The notes beneath the pieces were generated by a model. That model had not been told where the DNA came from and ran no database searches. It was given only the letters and a program-made list of their open reading frames with translations. This document shows, one piece after another, positions 1-11,008 of a stretch of DNA of 64,000 bases. The stretch's first letter is position 1. Every line of letters begins with the position of its first letter. The DNA is from Actinernus sp. WN-2022. Its lineage: Eukaryota; Cnidaria; Anthozoa; Actiniaria; Actinernidae. The position numbers and the translations under genes are program-made. The DNA is taken from NCBI GenBank assembly GCA_030867875.1, contig JAOWCC010001589.1:76531537-76595536 (forward strand). The letters are read 5' to 3'.

Positions 1-454
1 AAATACAATGTAATTATGCGGTTGACTAAATATTCAAAGAGCATGAATGGATTTTAATTACGTCACGTTTATGGTTTTAAGTATCCCACATGGAAGAAGC
101 GGGTTTGAGAAATTAAGAGAAGAATATGCAGATTGCAATAGGTCATCCCACATGGATTACATTGAAGGTTATGATGAAGACAGGTCAGTTTGGATTCAGT
201 ATTTTTCATCCGGGAGCGTAGGGCTAGTCGTGCCAGAGGGGAGCAGGAGTTGATGCTTTTGACCTTCTCACTTCCAGCCTGCATTCTCTTCTAATTTTCC
301 CTCACTACGCATGCAGGAGAAATTTAGAAATATGCATTGTCTCGAAATTTCCCGGCGGGAAATTTCGAAACAATGCATATTTCTAAATATCCCTGCCATC
401 AGAGAAAATTAGTGGTTTAAATGTGCCTCGGATTCTTTTGTTCTCATGGTATAA
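1..454. mobile_element. MITE, window-truncated copy of the 17.5-kb family
   Basis: This sequence matches 17704-17917 (same opening, same terminal ATGGTATAA). It carries about 240 bp that the other copy lacks, including a hairpin with arms of about 35 bp at 324-393 centred on CCCGGCGGG. The left end lies outside the window. The right end is at 454. It is non-coding. Confidence 0.75.
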
Positions 455-802
455 CACCAGTTTTGCACTAGCTCGGAAGTCGCCTTTTGTTGTTTGTTGA
501 CATTCTCACCTTCCACATGCTTTTCTTCGTCCTCCCAGTCTTCTGAACTTCTCTCACAATATCGTCTTCGTGGTATTTTTGTTCTAGTACGAAATTGCTC
601 TGCCGTATCGATGAAAATCTACTCTAATTCCGAGCGTGTGAAAATTCTACAAAGAAAACAAGTCGCTACAAGTTAGCCGCAAGACTCCGGTGGGACGAAG
701 TGACGTAAAAAACGTCACAGGAATTAATGTCAACAAAATGGCGGCGCCCAGGTCTTCGCGGGGCCGACTTTGAGGGGCTCGTTCTCAAATGTTTTATGTA
801 CT
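455..802. other. No gene recognised
   Basis: Mixed-composition DNA. A start-like context, aaaATGGCGGCGCCC, sits at 737-751 but no supported exon follows. No coding call is made. Confidence 0.4.
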
Positions 803-904
803 GTTTAAAACACGAACAGCAGTGTTTTATCAAGTTTAAAAATTCGAGGGCGAAGGCCGAGAATTTTTAGACTTGATAAAACACGTGCTATGAGTGTTTT
901 AAAC
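803..904. repeat. Foldback hairpin (MITE-like)
   Basis: The segment starts GTTTAAAACAC and ends GTGTTTTAAAC. Long imperfect arms pair around a short GC-rich loop at 846-870. The arrangement is that of the short foldback elements common in cnidarian intergenic DNA. No ORF. Confidence 0.6.
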
Positions 905-2345
905 GGCTTCAAAAACGCTTTAAGAATGCAATGAAAGAAAGACGCACATCTCAAGGGAATGGTTACTTAATGAACCATAATTGAACCTTTGTATTCACAA
1001 CGCCATGCAAAATATTCGAGTAATCACCGCCTGCAATTACGAACATCTCAAGGGAATGACATGAAGAAATTACCATACTATGTTGTTTGAAGCGGCGTTT
1101 CGCAATGCAAGAAGTACCTGCACTTGAAGGATTTGGTGTCGTGGTTTACCTCGATAAAGTTCAAGACTTGGAAAGCGATGTAACTGACATGACGGCAGAC
1201 TCAAAATTTTTGACTCCGGCAAAAAAATATGTAAGTTTAATGCACGTTTTTATTATTTTACGGCTTTGAGTTTGGTTTAATAATTGGAACTAAACAGTGG
1301 CTCGGTAAACAAGTTGGATAACTTCATTTTAAAAATATTATCTGTGTATCTCGGTAGTCTGCTGATATCAGTAAATTTAGTGCAAAATGTATTATCTAGG
1401 TACCTTATGTTCCGTGTACTTTTTGCTATCTTTGGGTCTTTATCAGTGAATTCTTAATTAGGATGAAACTTTATATAAAATTTCATGTTCATTAGTATTC
1501 TTTATATAAAACGTTCATCCTAATTAGCAATTCAATGAGAAAGCTGAAACATCAATAGAAATTCCATTGTCTCAATCATTAACCCCGTTTCCCCCTGGGA
1601 CAGAATTGAAATCCCTCCGCGGGCCTTAGAATGATGATATTTTATCAGGTATAAAGGAGCATGCACGTGACTGATTTGCTTCATCTGATTGGACAAAATG
1701 CTCATTAATTATTCATGAGTTTTTGAACAAATTTTTATACATTTTCTGAACAAAGTACATCTGAAAGATGCTTTTGAGCCCAAATGTGTTTTTCACTCGG
1801 GTATCCCTTTAAAAAGTGATATTTCTGCCGTCCTCAGAAGTCGAAATCTAAAACAGTTAGTCAGTAATAAGAATAAATAAAGATATCAGTTTGATTTTAG
1901 GTTCTTCTTCTCTTCTCTATATATGAACAGCAACAATATTGTGAAAGAGAAAATATACACTGTTAGATTAATATATGTAGGGAGGTGGACCTCCCTAACA
2001 TAAGGTGTTTGAGAGAGACAGGATGGTAGAAAACGTCTGCAGTACATGTACTTATCTTAACTGCATTACACTGGGTGGCGCTTCGGGCCGCGGGGTCGCT
2101 CGGGCTTACCGCGATCGAGGCTCGGTGTCGGCGGAAAAACAAATATCTGGCACCGCAGGGTTGAACTACACTTTGCATAGATGTGATTGTTCCTCTATTG
2201 AAGTCTGAAAATTACCACAGACAGCACAGGCTTTCGTTAACCAGTGCTTTTGTATACGTTTGATAAACATTAACTTTCATTGCAAACTTTCATTTTCATC
2301 CGTAAGGCTACTGTTAGTCTGGTCTGTCTAATCAAATGTTAGCTG
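905..2345. other. Intergenic; small hairpins and a GC-rich island
   Basis: No supported gene. An inverted repeat around ACTTTATATAAA lies at 1450-1530. A tight hairpin (GGGAGGT/ACCTCCC) lies at 1980-1998 just before a GC-rich island (2068-2170) that I could not assign to any RNA family. Confidence 0.4.
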
Positions 2346-2406
2346 TAGCCTCGTAAAGCAGACCGCCGCGGCGACTCTGCCACAAGGTCTGCTTTAGGAG
2401 GCTAAT
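2346..2406. repeat. Short inverted repeat
   Basis: TAGCCTC and AAAGCAGACC arms pair with GGTCTGCTTT and GAGGCTA around a 21-nt loop. The arms are near-perfect, as in a foldback MITE. Confidence 0.6.
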
Positions 2407-2590
2407 GTTAGCTGAACTCATGATTCAAGGAGAAACCATTCTTCAGCACAATGAACGCTGCAAATTATTCACGGAGAAATTAAGTGAATTGTACCCGAGT
2501 ATTATAAACAGACGACGAATTTCGCATCCAGATTCAATGAATAAGAGTGCTTACCATATTTGCCCTCTCACTGGTTTTCTTTGTTGTTAA

Positions 2591-4505
2591 AGGGGCCGTC
2601 TCACCCACAGTGCTTAGCGCGCTCACATAGCATTGCGGCCATTTTCGATGCCATCGAAATCCAGACTTTTATGGCAGTGATTTTAATCTTCTCTACATCT
2701 CTGCCATCCTTCCAGCTATCGTCAAAAAAATCATACTAGGTTGAACCTTTTTTATTGCTCTTCCTATTGAGCCTCTTATTTAAGTGTTTTAAATTATTTG
2801 GTCATGCAAATTTTAGTTTTATTTCAGGTGGCCGTAGTTCTCTGATGGTGGCAGTCTCGTTCGTCCTCAACGAAAGGAAACAATTGTCCGTTTGTGTCCA
2901 CGATTTCCACCTACAACATGGAGAAGCTATTCTGACCATTAATATTTATATGTAAAGATATATTAGCGCTTAGTTCGAGTATCTACTATCTTTGAGCCGA
3001 CACCGTGGCTGGCTTACGTGACCACAATTTGTAACAGAACTCCACTTGAAGAACAGTTTCCTAAAATTATTTTCAGGGCTTTGGCGTTTAACTTGTGGAA
3101 ACAGGTCTCTCGCTGGTTTCAAAGGGCGGAATTCGGGCTTTTAGACAGTGATTTTGCCGAGATTTTCGGATTCATCGGGTTGATCATTTGAAGTTTATAC
3201 TCGCACGAAATTTGACAAACAAAGCCGTCGAGCTGCATGATAATAATTTTCTATATTTCAAGCGAGCTGTTATTCGTTGGACTTCACTGTTCTCTCTTGA
3301 ACTGATTCTCTGGCACCAGCAATGAGATTTACTGCTAGCAGATGATCTCTCTCTCTCTCTACAGGGAAACATAAAACCGAGGGGAGAAACCTCTCTTTTC
3401 ATAATTATCATTCTCTGTTTAGGCCATCCCTATTTTATTTTCCGTTTCTCATCGTCCGACCGACCCATTTTTGTGGCTTTTTGTAGAAATAAAAAAAAAA
3501 TTGGGGGGAGGGGTGCGGGTGAAGAAACCTTAGAGCAGCTCCTGGAAGGTCATGCTCGAGGGTAGGTTACACAATAGTTTCGGCGGTGCATTTTTAATTC
3601 CATGTTTGTAGCGCGCGTATACGGACGACGACATCGATGGTTTCGTCGTCCATGTTGGTTTGTAACCTCGCCTGTGCAACCGCGCCTTATTAGTTCCAGT
3701 CTCTCCGCGCATTTTTTATTATAATTTTTTATTTCTCACCCGACCGACCGACACAATTTTTGAAAACCCCACCGATGAGAAACGGGGAAAAAAATAGGGA
3801 TGGCCTTATAGTACTGATGACAGGGTTTGGAAGCGACGGGTGAGCGGTAAATATTATAGTGAACAAAATATTATAGGCAACGAAAATCCGCTTGGTCGAC
3901 CCGAAAAGAATTGAGCAATTTCCTAAAATCATTTTGAGAGCTTCGGCATTTAACTTGTGGAAACAGGTCTCTCTCTGGTTTCGTAGGGCTTTCACACCGT
4001 GATCAAAGTTTATGACTCGCACAAAATTTGACAACAGAGCCGCCGTGATAATAATTTCCCATTGAAACGATCGAGCTGTAATTCGTTCACTGTTCTCTCT
4101 TGAACTGGTTCTCTGCTACTGCCAGCAACGAGATTGCCTGATAGGAGATCTCTTTCTCTCTCTCTGTCTGCAAGTAAAAATAAAACCGAGGAGAGAAACC
4201 TCTCGCTTTCATAAATATTAGTATTACCCGGAGAGAGTGTTCTCTGTTTATAGCAGCGACGGGTGAGCGGTAAATGTTATAGTACAGCCAAGTACTGCTG
4301 TATAACACTTTGTTGGCTTCACATTCACCTTGTAAGGTACTGTTAGTTTCATCAAGGTCATCCATGTTTAAATCAAAATTATCACTGATGTCACCAACAT
4401 AAAGAATATGCTTAGTTCGTGAGCTTCCCGCCGTGAATAATGGTCAAAGTCCCGGATATAAACAATAACAAAAGCACGCTAAGCACTGTGGGTGAGACGG
4501 CCCCT
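2591..4505. mobile_element. piggyBac-like non-autonomous element (TTAA target)
   Basis: Perfect 29-bp terminal inverted repeats start AGGGGCCGTCTCACC and are flanked on both sides by TTAA (2587-2590 and 4506-4509), the target signature of the piggyBac superfamily. The interior encodes no transposase. It contains a diverged direct duplication (about 3180-3420 versus 4010-4250, both including aaACCGAGGgGAGAAACCTCTC-type sequence) and CT-rich tracts. About 1.9 kb is long for a MITE, so it is probably a decayed or internally rearranged derivative. Confidence 0.75.
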
Positions 4506-4509
4506 TTAA

Positions 4510-5085
4510 GTGAGCCGTTTCTGGCTAGCCGCGGAGCGCCGAGGAGAGAAGAGAGGGCAGATATGGTAAGCACTTCGCGGCTCCCTAAGTGCAACGCAAG
4601 AAACTCTGGAACCAGGTTAGCTTACCATTTCCACCAAAAACCCGATGCCAAATGGAACGGTAAATTAATACCGGTGGATTCGCCGCCAGTTTGTTTAAAT
4701 TTATATTAAGTCGTTAAAACCGTGCTGGAAGGAACCTAAAGTTTTTAACTTCTCCGTTCAGCATATATTTCGATTGACTTCTATTTTCACAAACATAATA
4801 TACTACATACTTTATGGACTGATCATAAAGAATGATCGGTACTTTCTTGGAGGAAATTAGCTCACACAGCCCGGCACAGTGAAAGTAATTTTGACCTACT
4901 TAGAGTGCGGTTCGATTGACCGTATTCCGGAATAGGAATATTTGAACATTTATTGAGCTATATATATTTTATGTGGAGCAACTGCAGAATACCCCGTCGA
5001 AAAACGAAGGGGTTTTCATTAGAAATGTTGCTACGCGTCATAAACGAGGGAGCGTGAGCATAAGTGTAGTTTCGAATAATATATA
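4510..5085. other. Intergenic; nothing recognised
   Basis: No supported coding sequence. At 4553-4578 there is an inverted match to 2550-2572 on the far side of the piggyBac-like element. Confidence 0.4.
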
Positions 5086-5088
5086 CAA

Positions 5089-5445
5089 CTAACCCTAACC
5101 CACTAATTTCTCACCACCCACCCCTGTGAACCTACAAATCATGGTTACTGGGATTTTTTAGCCACTGGATTATTATATGTATCGTGAATATCATATATCA
5201 GCAAGCGTTTGTAGCTTACAGTGAAAAATATGCCCGAACCTATCTATCCGTAACTCTATCTATCCATTGCGTGCCCACTCTATAACACGGCGTAAGACTA
5301 CGCGTAGACGCGTAGCCACTACTATAGCATCGCACTCATTCCCTCTCGTCTTATTGACGCGTAGCACGCGTAGCCACTACTATACCACAGGGGTGGGTGG
5401 TGAGAAATTAGTGGGTTAGGGTTAGGGTTAGGGTTAGGGTTTTTA
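5089..5445. repeat. Inverted repeat with interstitial telomeric repeats
   Basis: Forty-base arms (5089-5128 and 5386-5425) pair almost perfectly. The right arm runs into about four TTAGGG units (5414-5440), and the left arm opens with CCCTAA-type sequence. Inside are two direct repeats containing ACGCGTAGCCACTACTATA. Confidence 0.75.
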
Positions 5446-5853
5446 GGTTAGGTTAGTGATCTTTCTGGGTATTATTAGTCCGGAAACGCACCCTTAATAA
5501 CACGCTTTCCTCTAAGTCTTCCAATCTTAATTACAATTATCTTTTAAATCACATTCATAGAGCAAAAGCTACTTACCTTCAATGTGCGTGCAATTTGAAG
5601 ATTCCAATGAAGAACTCGGCTTTTAAGAGAAACAAATGGCGATCAGAAAATGCCGCCGTGCAACTAAAACTTTAGTGACGGTTGATCAGTCTTTGCCAGT
5701 ATTCTAATTTCATGCGCTTTCAAACTGAGCACTAGTCTGTGATCCGATTGGTTAAAGTTGACACTGCATCAGTGGAATATTCAATTCATGTGTTTTCAAT
5801 TTCACATATAAGTGTTAGCCTTTGGTTAAAAGCTCTGAGTATTCAAGAACTAT

Positions 5854-5992
5854 GTCAAACACGTATTGGAGTCTTTCATCAGGGTTCCAAATATCGAGAA
5901 AACAAATGAAACCCGAGAGGCGTAGCCTCGGGGGTTTTATTGTTTTCGAAATATTTGGAATCCTGATGAAAGACGAACAATGAGTGTTTGAC
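5854..5992. repeat. Foldback MITE
   Basis: GTCAAACAC at the left end pairs with GTGTTTGAC at the right. The arms also share CTTTCATCAGG/CCTGATGAAAG and ATTTGGAA-type blocks around a GAGGCGTAGCCTCG centre. Non-coding. Confidence 0.75.
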
Positions 5993-6145
5993 ATGTCTTC
6001 TCATGCGAATGCAAAACCGACAATTTACATACGCTTCTTTTCAAACTTCATTAGCAAGTATTGTTTACCGTTTGACTGTTGTATCTAATTATTCAATAGC
6101 TAGATGGCTTATTTTTCTTTTTTGGTGGCAATGATTTCAACTAGC

Positions 6146-6216
6146 GTACTAGTAGTGTAGTGGATAAGAGTTAGTACAAGCAGTCGGATGGGTCGAGGTT
6201 TGAACTCCAGTGGAAG
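6146..6216 (+). tRNA. tRNA-like relic or SINE head
   Basis: A polymerase III A box fits the consensus (TAGTGTAGTGG, 6153-6163). A near-consensus B box (GGTTTGAACTCC) is at 6197-6208. Spacing suits a tRNA or a tRNA-derived SINE. I could not fold a convincing full cloverleaf, so this is probably a pseudogene or SINE head. Confidence 0.4.
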
Positions 6217-6411
6217 CAGACTTTTTCTTTCTATGTCATTCTTTATTTCTTTTTATTCTTCGCTCCTTACTTGTAGTTTATCAGTATGTAATTAGTTAGT
6301 GGTTCATGAATATGATGATTAAGAAATATTGATCACAAGGCCTTGGAACTGAATTCTCCCAGAAGAGTGCGATTACTGCTAAATCGCATAATATACATTT
6401 TGTAATTATGC

Positions 6412-6755
6412 GAATCTGCGACTGTGCCGATTCTGCGACTGTGTAACTGTGAGACTGTCCGGGTGCTACTCTGCGACTGTGCTACTCTGCAACTGTGAAA
6501 TTCTGCGATTGTGCTATTCTGCGATTGTGCTATTCTGTAACTGTGTAATTGCGAGACTGCTCTTAATTCTGCGATTGTGCTATTCTGCGACTGTGTGCTA
6601 TTTGGCTGCGATTGTGCTATTCTGCAACTGTGTAAGTGTGAGACTGCTGCTAATTCTGCGATTGTGCTATTCTGCGACTGTACTGTGTGCTATTCGGCTG
6701 CGACTGTGCTATTCTGCGAATTGCTGAGGTTGTCTATTTTGGCGTGTGCTATTCT
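6412..6755. repeat. Minisatellite, unit about 16 bp (CTGCGACTGTGCTATT)
   Basis: Degenerate tandem copies of CTGCGACTGTGCTATT and close variants. Apparent ORFs here are repeat translations. The array overlaps the 3' edge of the KDZ remnant. Confidence 0.85.
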
Positions 6756-6859
6756 GCGGAGCGAACACATTTCGTGTGATTTTTCGGGCCCGAAACGTTC
6801 CCACCACCACAAACGCGCCCCTGCAGCGCTCGATCGAAGCTACAACATGACAAACACAC

Positions 6860-8775
6860 CACAGAATTAGAAAAAAAACTGCTTTATTAATTATGTAACA
6901 GACATCAATAACAATATCATTACATTTCAATAATAATTTACATAGTAACTTATTCAAAAACCGATTACTTTGTTCTGCTGATTCTGTATTTGTACCCTTA
7001 ATAGCTTCAAACATGCTGAGCCTTGGGTGATACTTACATCGTGGATTATCAGGAGGCATACAGCACTCCTCCTTGTGCTTTAAAACATGAACAATGTCCA
7101 CCAGAAACTTCAGTCACATGCTTTAAAAGAATTCTTGCTCCAACGTTCCCCTTCTTTGATAAATTCTTAAGAAAGGGGTGAAAATCACATAATTTACATA
7201 GTGTATTCATTTCAAAAAACTTACTCATCATTTACATTTTTCCTCTGAACTTTAGACGATCTTCTACCACAGGCAGCCCAATCTCAAGATTTGTGTATTT
7301 ATACGCTTACAAATATCGCTTGAATAGTTCATATTATAAATCCTTCCAAAACATGTATGTTAGACAAATAAATACACGACTTCACCCTACAATGTTTCAG
7401 TTGTGGTTATTCATACCTCTGAACTCTTCTTCTAGGGTCGTTTCCGCTGTTTTTTTCGAACCTCTTTCCCTCACCTCCTAATCAAAGGAAAAGGCTGGAA
7501 ACAACCGACAAATATACGATGCATAACCTGTAATCTTTGCCACGAAAATCACACTTCGCTCACTCCAAATAACTCCAAACTACGGCAGGCCATAGAATGA
7601 TAAATGAACTCATTCCTACCCCAATTTTAAGATCCAGCGATACCACAGTCTGGAGAAATCAAACAATTTGTCGCCTATTGCGGCGGCGGGCGGCGGCAGC
7701 CAACGAAGTTGGACGCCGGAATCGAAGTGCCGGTTAGGACCAACCGTCAAATAGCCTCTTACATATCCTTCAGAGCAGCCTTTCGTTTGACATGCATGGT
7801 GAATCCATTCATTGTCTAGCTTAGTTATCAAGTCCCATGCATCTATGCAGATGTCTTCTAAACATCTTCTCTTCCCTGCTACGTCTCTCTATTTCATGTC
7901 AAGCAGATATAGAAAACCCTTTGTTTTGAACAGTTCGATTGTTTTCCAAAGGAAATAACATTCTTCTACTCTATCTGCATTAAGTTTCCATACATTTCCA
8001 TCGGTGCTCTTTCTTCGTGCGAAATCTTCAAAAAATCTTATCTTTTCTACGTCAATGGCTTTGTTTAAGCAATTATACACATCTGCTCTTGATTCAAATG
8101 AGTTTGCAGAAATCTCAACATTTAAAACAATATCCATCACCAATCTTTTATCAAAAAGAGTTTGATTTGATTTTTGAAAGTAAGGTAGTTCTAAAGCGTG
8201 ATCGTAGTATATTCTCTTTTGGCCCTTAACAGCTTGACAGCTTTCGCCATTTTCTTCATAGCCTGCGGGTCTTTCACACACTTCTTCCTCGTAGTAGCTG
8301 TAATAGTAACTTTTTGTGCATGTCTTGCAGTTACCATGAAACGAGGCTGCAACATTTGTCCCAAATGGTGTATATACAAGTGGGAATGATGCACTGTTCC
8401 TGATGGTAATCGGACTTCCGCAACACTTAGCTTCACAATGTGTGGCATAAGAACCAGCGGTTTGAAGGCATCTTTTGCACTGCTGGTATACAAAACACTG
8501 CACTCGTCATACTTTTCGAGAATCTTCGCATGATTCTTGAACAACCAGGTAGAAACCAACTTGCAATTATCAGGAGTACACTGAAATACGTCCGCTTCGC
8601 CTTTCGAGACTTTCGATGCAGCTCCAATTCGTACTTGTGTCTTATCCTCGCCAAAGCAACTTTTTTCGACGTACTGCGAGATTAGGTGCCACCTTTTTGG
8701 AGTTTTTTCAGGAAAATGGCTGATTGCAAAGAGTAGACTTTTAAGATCAGAAAAACTTATCAATTTGTCTTTCAT
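6860..8775 (-). pseudogene. KDZ-type transposase remnant with CxC cysteine-cluster region
   Basis: Minus-strand blocks lie in order. The block at 8775-8500 is N-terminal. A frameshift follows near 8500 into 8503-7889, which has paired cysteine clusters (CKRC, CEAKCC, CKTCTK) and then a stretch ending FLYLLDMK. 7831-7616 contains a further HAC..KGCSEGY cysteine motif. A final piece (7231-6900) contains a [13 protein letters not shown] motif and [13 protein letters not shown]. This layout matches the Kyakuja/Dileera/Zisupton transposases and their CxC5/CxC6-like clusters as I know them. At least two frameshifts and a truncated C-terminus make it non-functional. The family call is from motif memory, not a search. 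Confidence 0.5.
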
Positions 8776-9394
8776 ATTACAATATACTTCTGTGACTCTG
8801 CTGATTTCATAATGTCACTCGCATGGACCCAAAAATAGACTCATTATTAATTACTCGTTAATTATGCATTTATTTTCTTACTTCTTTCTGATTCGTAGAT
8901 TTTACCCGCGCTTTTTCTGAAGTGTATTTCTTGCTTGGCTGCACCTCTTACGCATCATAAACAAGTTACAAAATACACTCTATACTTGGCCAGTTACGAT
9001 TTTCAATGGCTTATGCTTGAGTTCCTAAATAAAAACGCTCAAATGAGCTATTATTCGTTACTTTCTGTTCACTAGAAGTCTAGGTCACTACAAAATAATC
9101 TCGACAACATTTCCTTTTTTACTTGGAACAAGAAAGCGCTCAGTTGCTTCGGCGGGTAATTAAAAAAAGATCTACCGCGAAAGTGTTAAATCCCGAATCA
9201 TTCAACCAACAAACAAAGGGTCTCTGGGCAGTTACGATTTTCAATGGGTTATGCAGACTCCCTTGGGAATTGGTATGACATACTAAACCGAACACTATTC
9301 TCAAATTTTGCCATTACTCTCAACATGTTTTCAAGTAAGAATCGCGTTATCATAGACACAGCAACTATATTCAAAGGCGTATTTGTCTTGCACA
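8776..9394. other. Intergenic; one spaced direct repeat
   Basis: No gene seen. A 25-bp segment (CAGTTACGATTTTCAATGG...) occurs at 8990-9014 and again at 9231-9255. Confidence 0.4.
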
Positions 9395-9735
9395 GCAATC
9401 AAGACTACCATGGAACCAAGTTTGTTCCCCAAAGTTCGATGACTTCCTTGAATCGCATGCAACTTCAATCGGTGTCCCGAAAGAATTTGTATTCTTTCCT
9501 TTACTGACTACTGCCGCCTCGCTGATGTTAACCGGTTCACGAGTCCAAATCAACCCACGTTGGTCGGAACCACCTATTCTATGGTTTATCATTGCCTCAA
9601 GAAAAGGAACTAACAAAACTGGTGCTCTGAATCTCTTGGTCAAAGAAATCCACAATTTACAAACACAAATTAAGGCGTCTTCAGATGATACAGATTCCGC
9701 CAGCGTAAAGGACGAGAGGGAGAGACAGATGCTCA
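9395..9735 (+). pseudogene. DUF3987-like helicase/primase-type exon fragment
   Basis: After an AG acceptor-like site (ttgcacag, ending 9394) there is an open frame of about 110 residues. It contains KFDDFLESHATSIGVPKEF, then LLTTAASLM, then RWSEPPILWFIIASRKGTNKTGAL. This resembles the N-terminal part of DUF3987 proteins, in which the last segment occupies a P-loop-like position (here KGTNKT in place of GxGKS/T). No neighbouring exon was found on either side, and a minisatellite follows at once. It is either a lone exon or a fragment captured by a mobile element. Confidence 0.4.
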
Positions 9736-9785
9736 TTGCATATAATTATAAACTATTTCTCGTTCTTTTACAATTATTTTCGGTA

Positions 9786-10108
9786 CAGGGTATTATTATG
9801 TCTCGTTCCAAAATGTTCAAGGTATTATTATGCATCGTTCTCAAATGTTCACGGTATAATTTTGCGTCGTTCTCAAATGTTCACGGTATTATTATGCATC
9901 GTTCTCAAATGTTCATGGTATAATTTACGTCGTTCTCAAAAGTTCACGGTATGTTTACGGTATAATTTTGCGTCGTTCTCAAATGTTCACGGTATGTTCA
10001 CGGTATAATTTTGCGTCGTTCTCAAATGTTCACGGTATGTTCACGGTATAATTTTGCGTCGTTCTCAAATGTTCACGGTATTATTATGCGTCGTTCCAAA
10101 ATGTATCC
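9786..10108. repeat. Minisatellite, unit about 32 bp
   Basis: Tandem copies of a unit containing TCGTTCTCAAATGTTCACGG and TATAATTTTG, about ten in all, some with internal deletions. Confidence 0.85.
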
Positions 10109-10479
10109 TGATATTTTTGGAAACGCTTTTTTTGTCCGTTTTCAAAAAATACCTTCCACACTAGGAACGTTTTAAAAAATATCCCTTTTCGGTAACCCTA
10201 AACGCCATTGTCGTGTGGATTGGAGAAGTAAAGTTGCGTTTTCAAAAATATCCGAATAAGTAATAAACAAACTACACGATAAAGACGATACGAGAATCTG
10301 TCTGAAATAATTGTTTTCTTTTTCAGGACAGGTTGCTAGAATTGCAACAGATACGAGAAAAACAAAAATATTAAATTACATATATACTTGGGGAGCAGAG
10401 AATGAAAGTCACCGCGCTACCGGCCACTCCTAAAGACTTCTAAATTCAGCTAATAATTCTTCCCTTTGGTTATTACTAA
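10109..10479. other. Intergenic; nothing recognised
   Basis: AT-rich DNA with TTTTCAAAAAATA-type runs. No coding signal. Confidence 0.4.
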
Positions 10480-11005
10480 GGGGCCGTCGACATATTAGAA
10501 ATGCCCCGCTTAACGCACAACGGACGTTTAGGGGGGAGGGGGTAAGGGCATGGACACTTTTTCATCAATAGAAGTACACTTTTAATTTTAATCAAACGTT
10601 TCTAGTCAGCTAGACTACATTAGAGCGCAATTTCTGTTGAATTTCCCGGAAATTTCAACAAGGTCTTTTGATTAGAAGTATCCGGCATGAAATACCTCAA
10701 ACGTCCAGGTCAGTGAAACTCAGTTCAGTATAGTCGTGTCGGAATGAGTATTTTAGTCAAGATCCGAAATGAGCTCGTACTGCAGGAATTCGAGGTACTG
10801 ACTGACTGTACAGTTGCAGCTATTAAAGCTTTAAGCTTGTTTTATACTTTGTTTATAAGTGAACTTCCGTGTATTTCATTACTGTTTTTCCTGACCTAAA
10901 AAAAGCATAAAACAATGGGTGGACGTTAAGGGGGATGGGGGAGGGGGTCTGACCTTAACGTCCGTTGTGCGTTAAGCGGGGCATTTCGAATATGTCGACG
11001 GCCCC
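10480..11005. mobile_element. Harbinger/PIF-like MITE
   Basis: Long terminal inverted repeats of about 65 bp start GGGGCCGTCGACATATT and run on through CCCCGCTTAACGCAC. The flanking 3-bp TAA duplication (10477-10479 and 11006-11008) is the usual PIF/Harbinger target size. The 526-bp interior has no transposase. Confidence 0.75.
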
Positions 11006-11008
11006 TAA

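Noticed and set aside
3184..4365. Minus-strand frames in the piggyBac-like element
   Set aside because: They fall in internal repeats and CT tracts, with no transposase motif.
6449..6870. Cys/Leu-rich frames
   Set aside because: Translations of the 16-bp minisatellite.
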